NCBI GenBank assembly: GCA_009911715.1
Contig: CP047880.1
Span: 1,178,001 to 1,242,000, forward strand
Source of the DNA: Methanomassiliicoccaceae archaeon DOK
Lineage (GTDB): Archaea > Thermoplasmatota > Thermoplasmata > Methanomassiliicoccales > Methanomethylophilaceae
DNA length: 64,000 nucleotides
Direction: 5' to 3'
Both the position numbers and the translations under genes were made by a program. Shown here piece by piece: positions 1 through 8,987 of this stretch. How positions within the stretch are numbered: the stretch's first letter is position 1; every line of letters starts with the position of its first letter. The notes under the pieces were generated by a model. That model did no database searches, was not told where the DNA came from, and saw only the letters and a list, made by a program, of their open reading frames with translations.

Positions 1-3000
1 GTCACAGGAGGATCCAAACTCACGATGAGCCAGAACGGATACGCCGGAGGTGTGGCCTACTACGATGCGTACAGGACTTTCAGCCCCACTCTGACAGTCA
101 CCGGATCGAAGGTCATCCTCGACCACGCAGGTGGAATCAACGCCAAACTTGATGTCACCAAGAACAGCACGATCTCGATCCAGAACCCCAAGGCTGGTGC
201 AGGGTACATCACGCTCAACGCGGGGAGTGCCGTGACCGACTCCACGATCGATGTGACCAACTCCTCCGACTCCCAGATGGGTGTTCAGGTCCAGCCCAAA
301 ATCGCTTCGGACGCGGTCAGCATAACCAAATCCAACGTAACGGTCACCGGAGAGGGAATATTCCAGCTGGCCAACGGAGCCGAGCTCAATGCCAGCGAAT
401 CCACCATCACAGCCCCCACCATCAACATCAGGGGTACTGACGCAACCCTCAGTGCGACCATCAGCGGAGGAACCCTCAACGGAAACATCACCGGAGACGG
501 AAAAACCGCCAACAACCTCAAACTCACCGGTGTCACACTCGACGAGGCCACACTCTCCGATGATGTCACCATGGATGAGAGCAGCACCGTCACCACGACC
601 GGAAACTCCGTCGTCACATCGTTCAAGCAGCTTCAGACCATGCTCAAGAATGAGAATGCAACCGTCATCGCCAGTGGAAACATCAAGGTCAATGAGACAT
701 TCACGATCAAAGCCGACCAGGAGGTCACGTTCCAGAACGCCACGGTCACCTACACCGGGGACAACGTCGAGATCATCGTTAAAGGTGCCCTCAACACAGA
801 CAACTCCTACCTCTACATCCCCGTCGATGTCGATGAGGATGCCGTCGTCACAACATCCAACACCCACACACTCGTTTCCGAGGGAGACCTCCAGGCCAAC
901 ACCCAGGTGGGATTCGGAGACACCCTCACACTGACGGGAATCGTCTCCGACGACCTCACGGTCGATGTCTACGGAACACTCATCACCAGTGACCTCACCG
1001 TCAACGGTGTCGTCAACGCCTATGCTGGATCCGACATCACCATCAACGGCACAGTCATCGTGGCCAAACAGTTCAACATGTACGATTCTGACCTCGAGCT
1101 CGCCGGAACCATCACCGTCAGGAACGACACCGACGGAGGAGCCCAGTTCGTCCTCAACGGAACCTCCACCGTGACCGTCCTCGAGAACGGAACCTTCAAC
1201 GTCAACAAGGGAACCTCCAACACGGCCCAGAAGAACCCGAACTTCCTGGAAGTCGGCGGTAGCGCCACATTCACCGTCGAGGGAACCCTCAACATCACCG
1301 GAACCCTGAACGGAGCCGTTCAGGACAAGGGAACCGTCACGTTCAACGGAACCGCCGGATCCGAGGCGAAGATCGTCATCTACGACGGGGTCACACTCAA
1401 CATCACGTCTGTCACGAACAGCCTCATCGTCTCCGACACCAAGGACATCGTCCTTGACTACGCCGGAGTCAAAACAATCGACGACAAGCTCATCTCCGTC
1501 GGAAACAGCGTCACACTCAAGGACGTCAGGGGAGTAACCATAACCGAGTCCGTCGTCGACGCCACCTATGAGAACCCCGCCAACACCGAAAGGGTCAGGG
1601 TCTACACCGCCCATATGACCGTCACCGGAACCGTGTCCAAGGTCACCACCGCCAGCACCGGATCCATCACCATCAACGGAGCATGCTCCGCTATCGCAGA
1701 CACCGTCATTGACTCCGACGAGACCGTCACCGGAACAATGACCGTCGGCGACATGTCCTTCGGCAGGAACCTCGAGATCACCTTCAACGGTGTCGTCGAC
1801 ATCACCGGAACACTCAACGCCAACGTCACTGCTGGAAGCAACGATGAGGGAATCACCCTTACCAACAACGCCACCAGCCTCACCGTCTCCGGAACCATGG
1901 TCCTCGGAGAGGGTGTCAACACCATCAACACCGCAGGCCTCAATGCCGCGTACTACATGGTCACCGCTTCCGGGGAGAGTACCGGCACCACCGAGACCAG
2001 GTACTACACCAACTTCGCCAACGCCATCGCCGCCATCGGCGACGCCGACGACGACATGGTCCTCATCTACGGAAACGTCAAGGTCTCCGCCGATGCGGAG
2101 ATCGCCGACGGAATGACCGTCCAGATCCAGTCCGCAGGAAAGCTGACCATCGACGTGGAGGCACAGCTCACCGTCGCCGACGGAGGCGTCCTGGACGTTT
2201 CCGCTGGTAACGCGACGAACAAGACCGTTGCCGTCGAGGGAGTCCTCGTCATCACCAACAACGGAACCGGACTCACCGGAAACGCCAACGCCATCGACTA
2301 CGACGTCCTGAAGACCCTTGGAAGCACCGACACCTACTCCTCCCTGACGTACGCCCTTGCCAACGCCCAGGCCGGAGAGACGATCACCCTGTCCAAGGAA
2401 GTCACTCTCAAGACCAACACCACTATTCCCGAGGGAGTCACCCTCCAGACCGGAAGGAACTCCGTCACGATCAACGAGAAGGTCACCCTGACCGTCAACG
2501 GAACCTTCGCCGTTCAGAACGGCGGAAGCGTCACCCTCAAGGGTACCGGTGACAAGAAGGCCGACATCATCGTCAACGGAGTCATGTCCGTAGCCGGAGC
2601 CACATCCGTCGACAGCATGGCCAACACGTACGGTGTCTCCGGAGCGTACTACATCCAGAGGAACGTCGGTTACATCACCAACGTAACCTACGCGGCCGAG
2701 AATGTTGACGACGGAACCATCACCCTGATGGGCAACGTTTCCATCGGAGACGTGACCTTCACCGAGAGGCAGAACGGAAATCTCGAGATCATCGTGAAGA
2801 ACCTTGACAACACGTCCGAGGGTGTCACAACAGTCAACGCGGGAACCATCACACTGGTCGGAGCGACATTCCAGATCCAGAGCGGAACTGCCACAGCCAC
2901 CGTTGCCGCGGCAGCGAACGGTTCCACCGCATCCATCGACCTCGACAAGGCAGGAACTCTCACCGGCAAGTCAATCGTCATCGCATCCGATGTCGACAGC

Positions 3001-4263
3001 ACCGTCGACGGAGACGTCGATGTGCTCTACCTCAACGGATACATCCAGACCGGATCCGTCACCATCGCCAGCGGAACCGTCACTGTTCCCGAGTACTCCG
3101 CCTATACCTACGACCTCGTCCTCAACTCCAACGACAACCAGGCCGATGGAGAGGGATCCATCGCAGTCGCATCCGGTGCCACCCTCGACTTCGAGGAGTC
3201 CACCGAGACCTGGATCCAGGTCATCGATGAAAAGACCGACGCCACAGTCATGACAGTCAACGGAACCGTCGATCTCGCTGGAACCCTCTACTTCACCAGC
3301 CCCGTCGTTGTCGCCGGTACACTCAATGTCAACGACAACGGTGCCCTCCGCGTTCAGGGATCCGGATCCCTGACCGTCACCGGAACCGTCGCCGTCACCG
3401 AGGCCGAGGACGAGACCGCCAGTTTCACCGTCGAGACTGTCCTCATCGTCGGCGAGAAGCCCACCACCCTCGGAGCCGCCGGCGCCATCACCGGAGCCGT
3501 CGAGATCGACGGTACCGGATACCTCAAGGCCTATCCCGGAGCGGACCTTTCCGCAGCCAAGATCAACTGGAACGACGGAACCGAGGAGTCCGACGCTGTC
3601 GACACAGTGTTCAACATCAACGGAACCGTCTACATGACCATCTACGCGGCTGCCGACAACGCAGTCACCATCCAGACCGTCCTCGATGCCGAGGAGTTCG
3701 AGCTCGTCGGATACGACGTCGGACTGAAGGGTGATTCGCTGTCTGCTGCACAGAAGATCCTCTACCTCGACACCAACTGGTTCACGGCCGACACCATGCT
3801 CGCCAACCAGAAGGTCGCCAGCGGATCCCACATCGGAACCGAGGCCAACGCCAGCATCTACGCCGCAGTCGAGGCCTCCTACGTGAAGGGAACCATCTCC
3901 GAGGGAACCGGACTGGACCTGTACATCGACAACGTCAGGTACAGCTACGAGAACTTCGTCAACGGACTCCAGGTCGGAACCCACACCGTGTCCTTCGAGG
4001 TCACCGCCGGATACGACGGATCCAACGCGAAGATCACCTTCAACGGACAGACCGTCGAGAACGGCGGAACCATCACCATCGAGGCCGGAGCCACCTCCTT
4101 CACCCTCGTCGCCAACGGCGCTGTGCCCGCCACATCAGTCTCCGGAGGTTCCACCTCCGGCGGTGACGACGGAATGGGCCTCACCGACTACCTGCTCATC
4201 ATCCTCGTCGTGCTCATCGTGATCATGGCCATCATGGTCGCAATGAGGCTCATGAGGAGCTGA
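1..4263 (+). CDS. Adhesin-like giant surface protein, type A (5'-truncated by window edge)
   Basis: The reading frame is open from base 1, so the start and any signal peptide lie outside the window; the first ATG at 25 is probably internal. About 1,420 residues are visible. They consist of short degenerate beta-strand repeats rich in Gly, Thr, Asn and Val (recurring VNGT, INGT and VDGT turns), as expected of a right-handed beta-helix fibre. The C-terminus has a glycine-rich spacer (GGSTSGGDDGMG), one hydrophobic helix of about 22 residues and a short basic tail (MRLMRS), indicating a membrane anchor with the repeat stalk outside. The anchor is nearly identical to that of the next gene, as is the 3' hairpin element, so the two are recent paralogues. 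A role in host or biofilm attachment is inferred from the adhesin-like proteins of gut methanogens; no catalytic motif is visible. Confidence 0.85.
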   Translation, partial: VTGGSKLTMSQNGYAGGVAYYDAYRTFSPTLTVTGSKVILDHAGGINAKLDVTKNSTISIQNPKAGAGYITLNAGSAVTDSTIDVTNSSDSQMGVQVQPKIASDAVSITKSNVTVTGEGIFQLANGAELNASESTITAPTINIRGTDATLSATISGGTLNGNITGDGKTANNLKLTGVTLDEATLSDDVTMDESSTVTTTGNSVVTSFKQLQTMLKNENATVIASGNIKVNETFTIKADQEVTFQNATVTYTGDNVEIIVKGALNTDNSYLYIPVDVDEDAVVTTSNTHTLVSEGDLQANTQVGFGDTLTLTGIVSDDLTVDVYGTLITSDLTVNGVVNAYAGSDITINGTVIVAKQFNMYDSDLELAGTITVRNDTDGGAQFVLNGTSTVTVLENGTFNVNKGTSNTAQKNPNFLEVGGSATFTVEGTLNITGTLNGAVQDKGTVTFNGTAGSEAKIVIYDGVTLNITSVTNSLIVSDTKDIVLDYAGVKTIDDKLISVGNSVTLKDVRGVTITESVVDATYENPANTERVRVYTAHMTVTGTVSKVTTASTGSITINGACSAIADTVIDSDETVTGTMTVGDMSFGRNLEITFNGVVDITGTLNANVTAGSNDEGITLTNNATSLTVSGTMVLGEGVNTINTAGLNAAYYMVTASGESTGTTETRYYTNFANAIAAIGDADDDMVLIYGNVKVSADAEIADGMTVQIQSAGKLTIDVEAQLTVADGGVLDVSAGNATNKTVAVEGVLVITNNGTGLTGNANAIDYDVLKTLGSTDTYSSLTYALANAQAGETITLSKEVTLKTNTTIPEGVTLQTGRNSVTINEKVTLTVNGTFAVQNGGSVTLKGTGDKKADIIVNGVMSVAGATSVDSMANTYGVSGAYYIQRNVGYITNVTYAAENVDDGTITLMGNVSIGDVTFTERQNGNLEIIVKNLDNTSEGVTTVNAGTITLVGATFQIQSGTATATVAAAANGSTASIDLDKAGTLTGKSIVIASDVDSTVDGDVDVLYLNGYIQTGSVTIASGTVTVPEYSAYTYDLVLNSNDNQADGEGSIAVASGATLDFEESTETWIQVIDEKTDATVMTVNGTVDLAGTLYFTSPVVVAGTLNVNDNGALRVQGSGSLTVTGTVAVTEAEDETASFTVETVLIVGEKPTTLGAAGAITGAVEIDGTGYLKAYPGADLSAAKINWNDGTEESDAVDTVFNINGTVYMTIYAAADNAVTIQTVLDAEEFELVGYDVGLKGDSLSAAQKILYLDTNWFTADTMLANQKVASGSHIGTEANASIYAAVEASYVKGTISEGTGLDLYIDNVRYSYENFVNGLQVGTHTVSFEVTAGYDGSNAKITFNGQTVENGGTITIEAGATSFTLVANGAVPATSVSGGSTSGGDDGMGLTDYLLIILVVLIVIMAIMVAMRLMRS

Positions 4264-4412
4264 AGGCACTGAAAACCGAAAGAAGAAAGGGTTGAACGAC
4301 ACGGACGTGAAAAACCGAGTACATCTGCTCCCACGTTGAGAGAGCGTGAACCCACGGAAACCTGAAGAACAAACGAGAGGGACGGAGTTAAGGGGCCGTC
4401 CCTCCCCCTTTC
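4264..4412 (+). terminator. Type A 3' element: conserved hairpins with covarying stems
   Basis: Directly after the stop codon. A small hairpin CACG/CGTG encloses TTGAGAGAG (about 4333-4349). It is followed by a strong stem, GGGACGG (4379-4385) with CCGTCCC (4396-4402), around the loop AGTTAAGGGG, then a C/T-rich run. The same layout follows the next gene (8653-8798) with changed stem bases but an identical loop. It acts as terminator or 3' stability element (inference). Confidence 0.6.
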
Positions 4413-4575
4413 ATCATCCGTTTTCCACTTTACGAATCATCGGGCAACGGTTCCTCTGAACCCGAATAACTCATGATATCAGCATGATTTTGAGGCTGTT
4501 TCTTCAGAATCTTGCCGAATCTTCACTGATTCTAAGAGATTCACGCCGTTTAGGAAACTTTCGTCTTATGTTCCT
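4413..4575 (+). promoter_or_regulatory. Promoter region of second adhesin with phased GAATC/GATTC boxes
   Basis: No gene lies here. Two GAATC boxes (starting 4507 and 4517) are followed by two GATTC boxes (starting 4528 and 4538). Spacings of 10, 11 and 10 bp put all four on one face of the helix in dyad order. A weak TATA-like GTTTAGGA lies at 4548-4555, about 25 bp before the ATG at 4576, so the mRNA is probably leaderless. Unlike the type B genes there is no poly-G tract. Confidence 0.4.
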
Positions 4576-7500
4576 ATGAATGCAAACGTAACGAAAACGA
4601 ACAGAGGAAAACTCCTCGCCGCCGTCCTGGCCATCATGATGGTGTTCACCGGAGTCGCAGTCATTGCTGGCGACAACGGCGTCGACGCCGCCACATGGAA
4701 CATGGACGGAGACATCAACGCCGACCAGCCCATCAGAGCTGGAACCGACGCTGTTGCCACAGGACCTTTCAACATCACCAACAACTCCGAGCTCACTATC
4801 GAGTCCGGAGCGTCCTTCGTGATCAACGAAGGCGTCAAGGTCACCGTGAAGAGCGGATCCACGCTCACGATCATGAGCGGTGCCGCCGTGGAGATCAACG
4901 GAACCCTCGTCATCGAGGACGATGCCACTCTCCAGAACGGAGCTAACTACGACGGCGTCAACACCGTCTCCAAGCACTACACCGGAGTCGTCGTCAACGG
5001 TACGATCGAAGCCGAAAGGGGGGCAGTGATTACTGGAGCACCTGTGGAGTCTGTGACTAACACTGGTTCTGGAATTAGTGGACTCAGCGTAATTGTGGAT
5101 GGCAGATTTGTTTCTAACTTTTCTGGAAATGTTACTGGAACCTCCACTGATAACAACTATGTTGTTGATGTAAAAGGCACCGGTACAATCCCCACCCATC
5201 TCAACGGCAACGGTGACTCTGGAGCTTGGATGGCACTCCGTGTTGGATCGCCCATCCTCTCAAATGTCACTGCAGGAGATTCTGTAGACATCACCATCAA
5301 TGGAAGAGCATCCGATAGTGACGATAAAGTCCTGACTGGAGGCTATGTCGACATCTGGCTTAACGCCGGATCTGTCTACAACGTAGTTCTGAAAGTCAAC
5401 GATACCACATACACTTTCAAGATCGACACAACCCAGGTCACTACAGACAGAAACTACACTGGAGGCGTGTCCGGAACCATTGTCCTCGGAGCCGACGGGG
5501 TTCTTAAGACCAGTTCCAGCAACAATACCAAATCCACTTTCGAGCACCAGACCGTTCTCATGAACGTCGGTGCCACAGCCAACATCAACTCCCTTACCAA
5601 CGACGTGGATGTCAGGGCAATCCCCGCTACTGACAGGTACCCCTACACCTATGGAGAGGTCAGCATAAACGCCGATAAGACTGGAGCGACAGAGGTCGTC
5701 AACCTGACATTCGGTGTCACATCTGAGAAGATCTCCTCCGCATTCACCGATGAGGGAGATGAGAACAAGACAAGCAGGGCCACCAACTACATCCTCACTA
5801 TCAGTGGAGACGTAGATGGCGCCAACGCCCTCAGGGTCGTTCCGACCACACCTGTCAACGGACAGACCGGAACACTCTACTACCCTGACGAGAACGACGA
5901 GAAATCCGATATCGAGATGGCTGGAATCGTCGCAATCGACGGAACCCTGGACATCAGCGGAAAGGGAGCCACATTCTCCATCGCCAACGGTGCAATCGTC
6001 AACGTCAACGGCACCCTCAACGTGAAGGGAGGAAACAACAACACAGAGCTCGCAACTATCTACCTGTCCGGAATCGTCAACGTCTCTGGTACCATCGACA
6101 TCGAGAACGCCGCACCCATCGGATCTGGTGCAAGTGCTGATACTGACAAGAGGGTCAACTTTTACACATACGGCGTAGGATACCTCAACATCATCGACGC
6201 CGGAAAGGTGACGATCGATGGATTCTCCGTCGAGGCTCTCGCCAGCGGAACGAACGGCTCTTCGATCTCCGACAAGATGGCTGGAATCAACGGAGCGGCA
6301 TACGAAACAGACGACGGTGTGTTCATCATGGGCCTCCAGGCTGCCATGGATGCCGCCATCGCTGCCAAGGAGGATACCGTCCACGTATTCGGATACGATG
6401 CGGGCACCAGGGTCTTCGCCACGCCTTACGTCATCTCCGCCGACACGACGATCCCCGATGACATGACCATCTGCATCGACGGAATCGTCTCCGTCGCCGA
6501 GGGAGTCACACTCACCATCTCGGTCGACGCCGAGATCGACACGGACGGAAAGGGACTCATCGATGTCGCCGGAACCGTCATGGACTACAGCATGTACGAG
6601 TTCGGGGACAGCGCAGCAGAGGACTACGCCTCCGTCGCCGACGGAAACATCAAAATCAAGGCCGAGGTCAGGTCCACTGATGCAGACGACACCTACTTTA
6701 TGTACACCACCCTCAAGAACGCCCTCGCCGGAACCGCTGGAACAGTCGAGCTCTACGGAAACGTCGAGGTCGAGGGAACCCTCACCATCCCCACCGGATT
6801 CACCGTCGAGCTTTCTGGACACGACATGCTGATCAAGAACGACGCCACCCTGGTCATCGACGGAGTGGTCGACTCCACAGACGCTGGAAGCTCCATCACC
6901 GTCACAAACAAGGATGGCAACAAGGAGGCCGGAAAGGTCACCCTCAACAACATGATCGTGAACCCGAACGTCGTCGACACCACCACTCCTGTCGCAAACG
7001 ACTACGTGATCGGCGGGTTCACAGCCAATGGAACCATCGGAGACTACGAGAACGTCGACTTCGTCCTCGCTCCCGCTGTCGCCGCCGCCAACGCCTCCAC
7101 ACTCAACGACATCACCGCCGTCGGCAAGTTCTCCTACAGCGGAGAACTCGTCTTCACAGCCGGTGAGGACAACGAGGGAGACGTCATCACCATCGACGCC
7201 GGAAAGACCGACAACAAGGCCAACGAGATCACCATCGGAACCATCACTCTCAACGGATTCGGAATCACACTCAAGTCCGGAGCCTTCACCGGAACCGTCC
7301 AGGTCCCCGTGACCGCCGGAACATCCGCCGTCGAGTTCACCAAGGCTGTCGGATATACCATCTCCACCGCCGAGGACGACTCCGGAGAGGAGATCGTCAC
7401 AGAGGCCGTCATCGGTCAGCTCACCGCTACGGGAACACAGGAAGTGGGAGGAGCCGTCACCATCGCCGCAGGCACCGTCCAGCTCGGAACCACCGCCACA

Positions 7501-8652
7501 TTCGGCGGAACCACCAAGGACAACACCCTGACCATCGCCGAGGGTGCCACGCTCGTCGTCCCCGACGAGAAGGGAATCACCATCGAGAGCATGAGTTACA
7601 ACGCCGCTGAGAAGGATGAGTATGCAGTCGTCACCGTCGACGGAACTCTCACCATCGAGGAGGGTGGAATCTTCACATACACCGCTGGATCCGCCACAAT
7701 CGGAGATAAGGATAACCAGCCGTACTACAACGCCATCGTCAGGATCAACGGAACCATGAACGTCGCCAGCCCCGTCACCGTCCAGAGCAACGTCTACGTC
7801 GATGGTACTCTGAACGTCCTCACTGAGGGCGACGACAACGGAAAGGTCACCGTTCCCGCCGGAGCGAGGGTCTTCGTCAACGGTGCCATCAACGGTGCCG
7901 TCGAGATATCCACAAAGACTGGATTCATCTACGCCTACCCCGAGGCGACCGTGGACACCGCCAACCTGAACCTCCAGGACGACGGAACCACCACCGCTAG
8001 CGCAACCGCAGTCTACATCAACGGTGGCCTGTACATGACCGTCTACGGACTCGACGAGGTCGTCATCGTGAATGCCCTCCCCACTGACGAGTTCGACGTG
8101 CCCGGATACGAGGATGTCGTCTGGCCTGACAACGATGACAAGACTGAGGACACAGTCTGGTATTCCGACGCCGAGTACCAGAACGAGATCGACATCACCA
8201 AGGACTACCTTGAGGACGCCACAGCGATCTACGCCAAGCTGGATCCGCTCAACGCCACCGTACAGGTGTCCGTCGGACAGGGAATCTCCCTGTATGTCGA
8301 CGGAGTCAGGGTCGACGGTCTTCAGTACCTGCCCTACAACCAGTCCACAGTCGGTGACCACACCGTGGAGTACACCATCGACCCCGGATACAAGGGAGAG
8401 GCGACCATCACCTTCGCCGGACAGACCGTCACCAACGGCGGAACTATCACCATCACTCCCGAGATGACCAGCAGCACCGCTGACGCACTGGTCCTCTCCG
8501 TCTCCGGAAACATCACCCAGGACTCCACCGTCGTCGTCGACGGCGGAGACAACGGATCCGGAATGGGTCTCACTGACTACCTGCTCATCGTCCTCGTCGT
8601 GCTCATCGTGATCATGGCCATCATGGTTGCAATGAGGCTCATGAGGTCCTGA
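4576..8652 (+). CDS. Adhesin-like giant surface protein, type A
   Basis: 1,358 residues. A signal peptide covers roughly residues 1-39: basic N-terminus (TKTNRGK), hydrophobic core (LLAAVLAIMMVFTGVAVIA) and a small-residue cleavage region near GVDAA. The body is beta-helix-like repeats with many VNGT, IDGT and VDGT turns. A C-terminal transmembrane helix and MRLMRS tail match the preceding gene. The start is set by the signal peptide and by a TATA-like box 25 bp upstream. The segment around 5017-5200 is AT-richer than the flanking sequence and uses different codons (many GGA/ACT/GTT), suggesting a swapped-in block. Expected to be exported by Sec and tethered with its stalk outside. The ligand is unknown; adhesion is inferred from the architecture. 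Confidence 0.88.
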   Translation: MNANVTKTNRGKLLAAVLAIMMVFTGVAVIAGDNGVDAATWNMDGDINADQPIRAGTDAVATGPFNITNNSELTIESGASFVINEGVKVTVKSGSTLTIMSGAAVEINGTLVIEDDATLQNGANYDGVNTVSKHYTGVVVNGTIEAERGAVITGAPVESVTNTGSGISGLSVIVDGRFVSNFSGNVTGTSTDNNYVVDVKGTGTIPTHLNGNGDSGAWMALRVGSPILSNVTAGDSVDITINGRASDSDDKVLTGGYVDIWLNAGSVYNVVLKVNDTTYTFKIDTTQVTTDRNYTGGVSGTIVLGADGVLKTSSSNNTKSTFEHQTVLMNVGATANINSLTNDVDVRAIPATDRYPYTYGEVSINADKTGATEVVNLTFGVTSEKISSAFTDEGDENKTSRATNYILTISGDVDGANALRVVPTTPVNGQTGTLYYPDENDEKSDIEMAGIVAIDGTLDISGKGATFSIANGAIVNVNGTLNVKGGNNNTELATIYLSGIVNVSGTIDIENAAPIGSGASADTDKRVNFYTYGVGYLNIIDAGKVTIDGFSVEALASGTNGSSISDKMAGINGAAYETDDGVFIMGLQAAMDAAIAAKEDTVHVFGYDAGTRVFATPYVISADTTIPDDMTICIDGIVSVAEGVTLTISVDAEIDTDGKGLIDVAGTVMDYSMYEFGDSAAEDYASVADGNIKIKAEVRSTDADDTYFMYTTLKNALAGTAGTVELYGNVEVEGTLTIPTGFTVELSGHDMLIKNDATLVIDGVVDSTDAGSSITVTNKDGNKEAGKVTLNNMIVNPNVVDTTTPVANDYVIGGFTANGTIGDYENVDFVLAPAVAAANASTLNDITAVGKFSYSGELVFTAGEDNEGDVITIDAGKTDNKANEITIGTITLNGFGITLKSGAFTGTVQVPVTAGTSAVEFTKAVGYTISTAEDDSGEEIVTEAVIGQLTATGTQEVGGAVTIAAGTVQLGTTATFGGTTKDNTLTIAEGATLVVPDEKGITIESMSYNAAEKDEYAVVTVDGTLTIEEGGIFTYTAGSATIGDKDNQPYYNAIVRINGTMNVASPVTVQSNVYVDGTLNVLTEGDDNGKVTVPAGARVFVNGAINGAVEISTKTGFIYAYPEATVDTANLNLQDDGTTTASATAVYINGGLYMTVYGLDEVVIVNALPTDEFDVPGYEDVVWPDNDDKTEDTVWYSDAEYQNEIDITKDYLEDATAIYAKLDPLNATVQVSVGQGISLYVDGVRVDGLQYLPYNQSTVGDHTVEYTIDPGYKGEATITFAGQTVTNGGTITITPEMTSSTADALVLSVSGNITQDSTVVVDGGDNGSGMGLTDYLLIVLVVLIVIMAIMVAMRLMRS

Positions 8653-8798
8653 GCTGACTGAAAACCGAATAGGAAAGGGTTGAACGCACAACAGAACGCG
8701 AAACAAAGAGTACATCTGCTCCCGCGTTGAGAGAGCGCAACTCACCAGAAACCTGAACAGCAAACGGGTCCCCCGGAGTTAAGGGGCCGGGGACCCAC
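8653..8798 (+). terminator. Type A 3' element, second copy
   Basis: Same order of elements as after the preceding gene. The main stem is GGGTCCCCCGG (8766-8776) with CCGGGGACCC (8787-8796), one bulged C, and again the loop AGTTAAGGGG. The smaller hairpin keeps TTGAGAGAG while one stem pair changes from A-T to G-C. Compensatory change plus loop conservation points to selection on RNA structure. Confidence 0.6.
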
Positions 8799-8910
8799 AT
8801 TAATTTCCATTTCTCCGATGCTCGATTTTCAACCCATTTCGGAATCCTGTCGTCCCCACAGTGGCTGCGATGCTTATACTACACTCTTTATAGTATAGGA
8901 CGTGCATTCG

Positions 8911-8987
8911 TAATTATAAACAGATTATCGGCGGGGGGGGGCGACTCAGGTTGTTTCTCCCTCCGTCCCTCCGCCCGAGGAGGAAAA
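8911..8987 (+). promoter_or_regulatory. TATA box, G9 tract and RBS-sequestering leader of type B gene 1
   Basis: TATA box ATTATAAA lies at 8913-8920. A run of nine G occupies 8933-8941. A small hairpin CGAC/GTTG (8942-8953) follows, then C/T-rich sequence, then CCTCC (8968-8972), which can pair with the Shine-Dalgarno GGAGG (8979-8983) across a 6-nt loop. The ATG follows four bases later. The G run can alternatively pair with the C/T-rich stretch, freeing the RBS. Three further genes have the same leader. Confidence 0.6.

Noticed and set aside
2971-3984. Long minus-strand open frames inside the adhesin genes (for example 337 codons here and 1,167 codons at 5260-8763)
   Set aside because: Their products are Asp/Gly/Val-rich mirror images of GC-rich repeat codons, with no signal peptide, motif or promoter; they are shadows of the real + strand genes.
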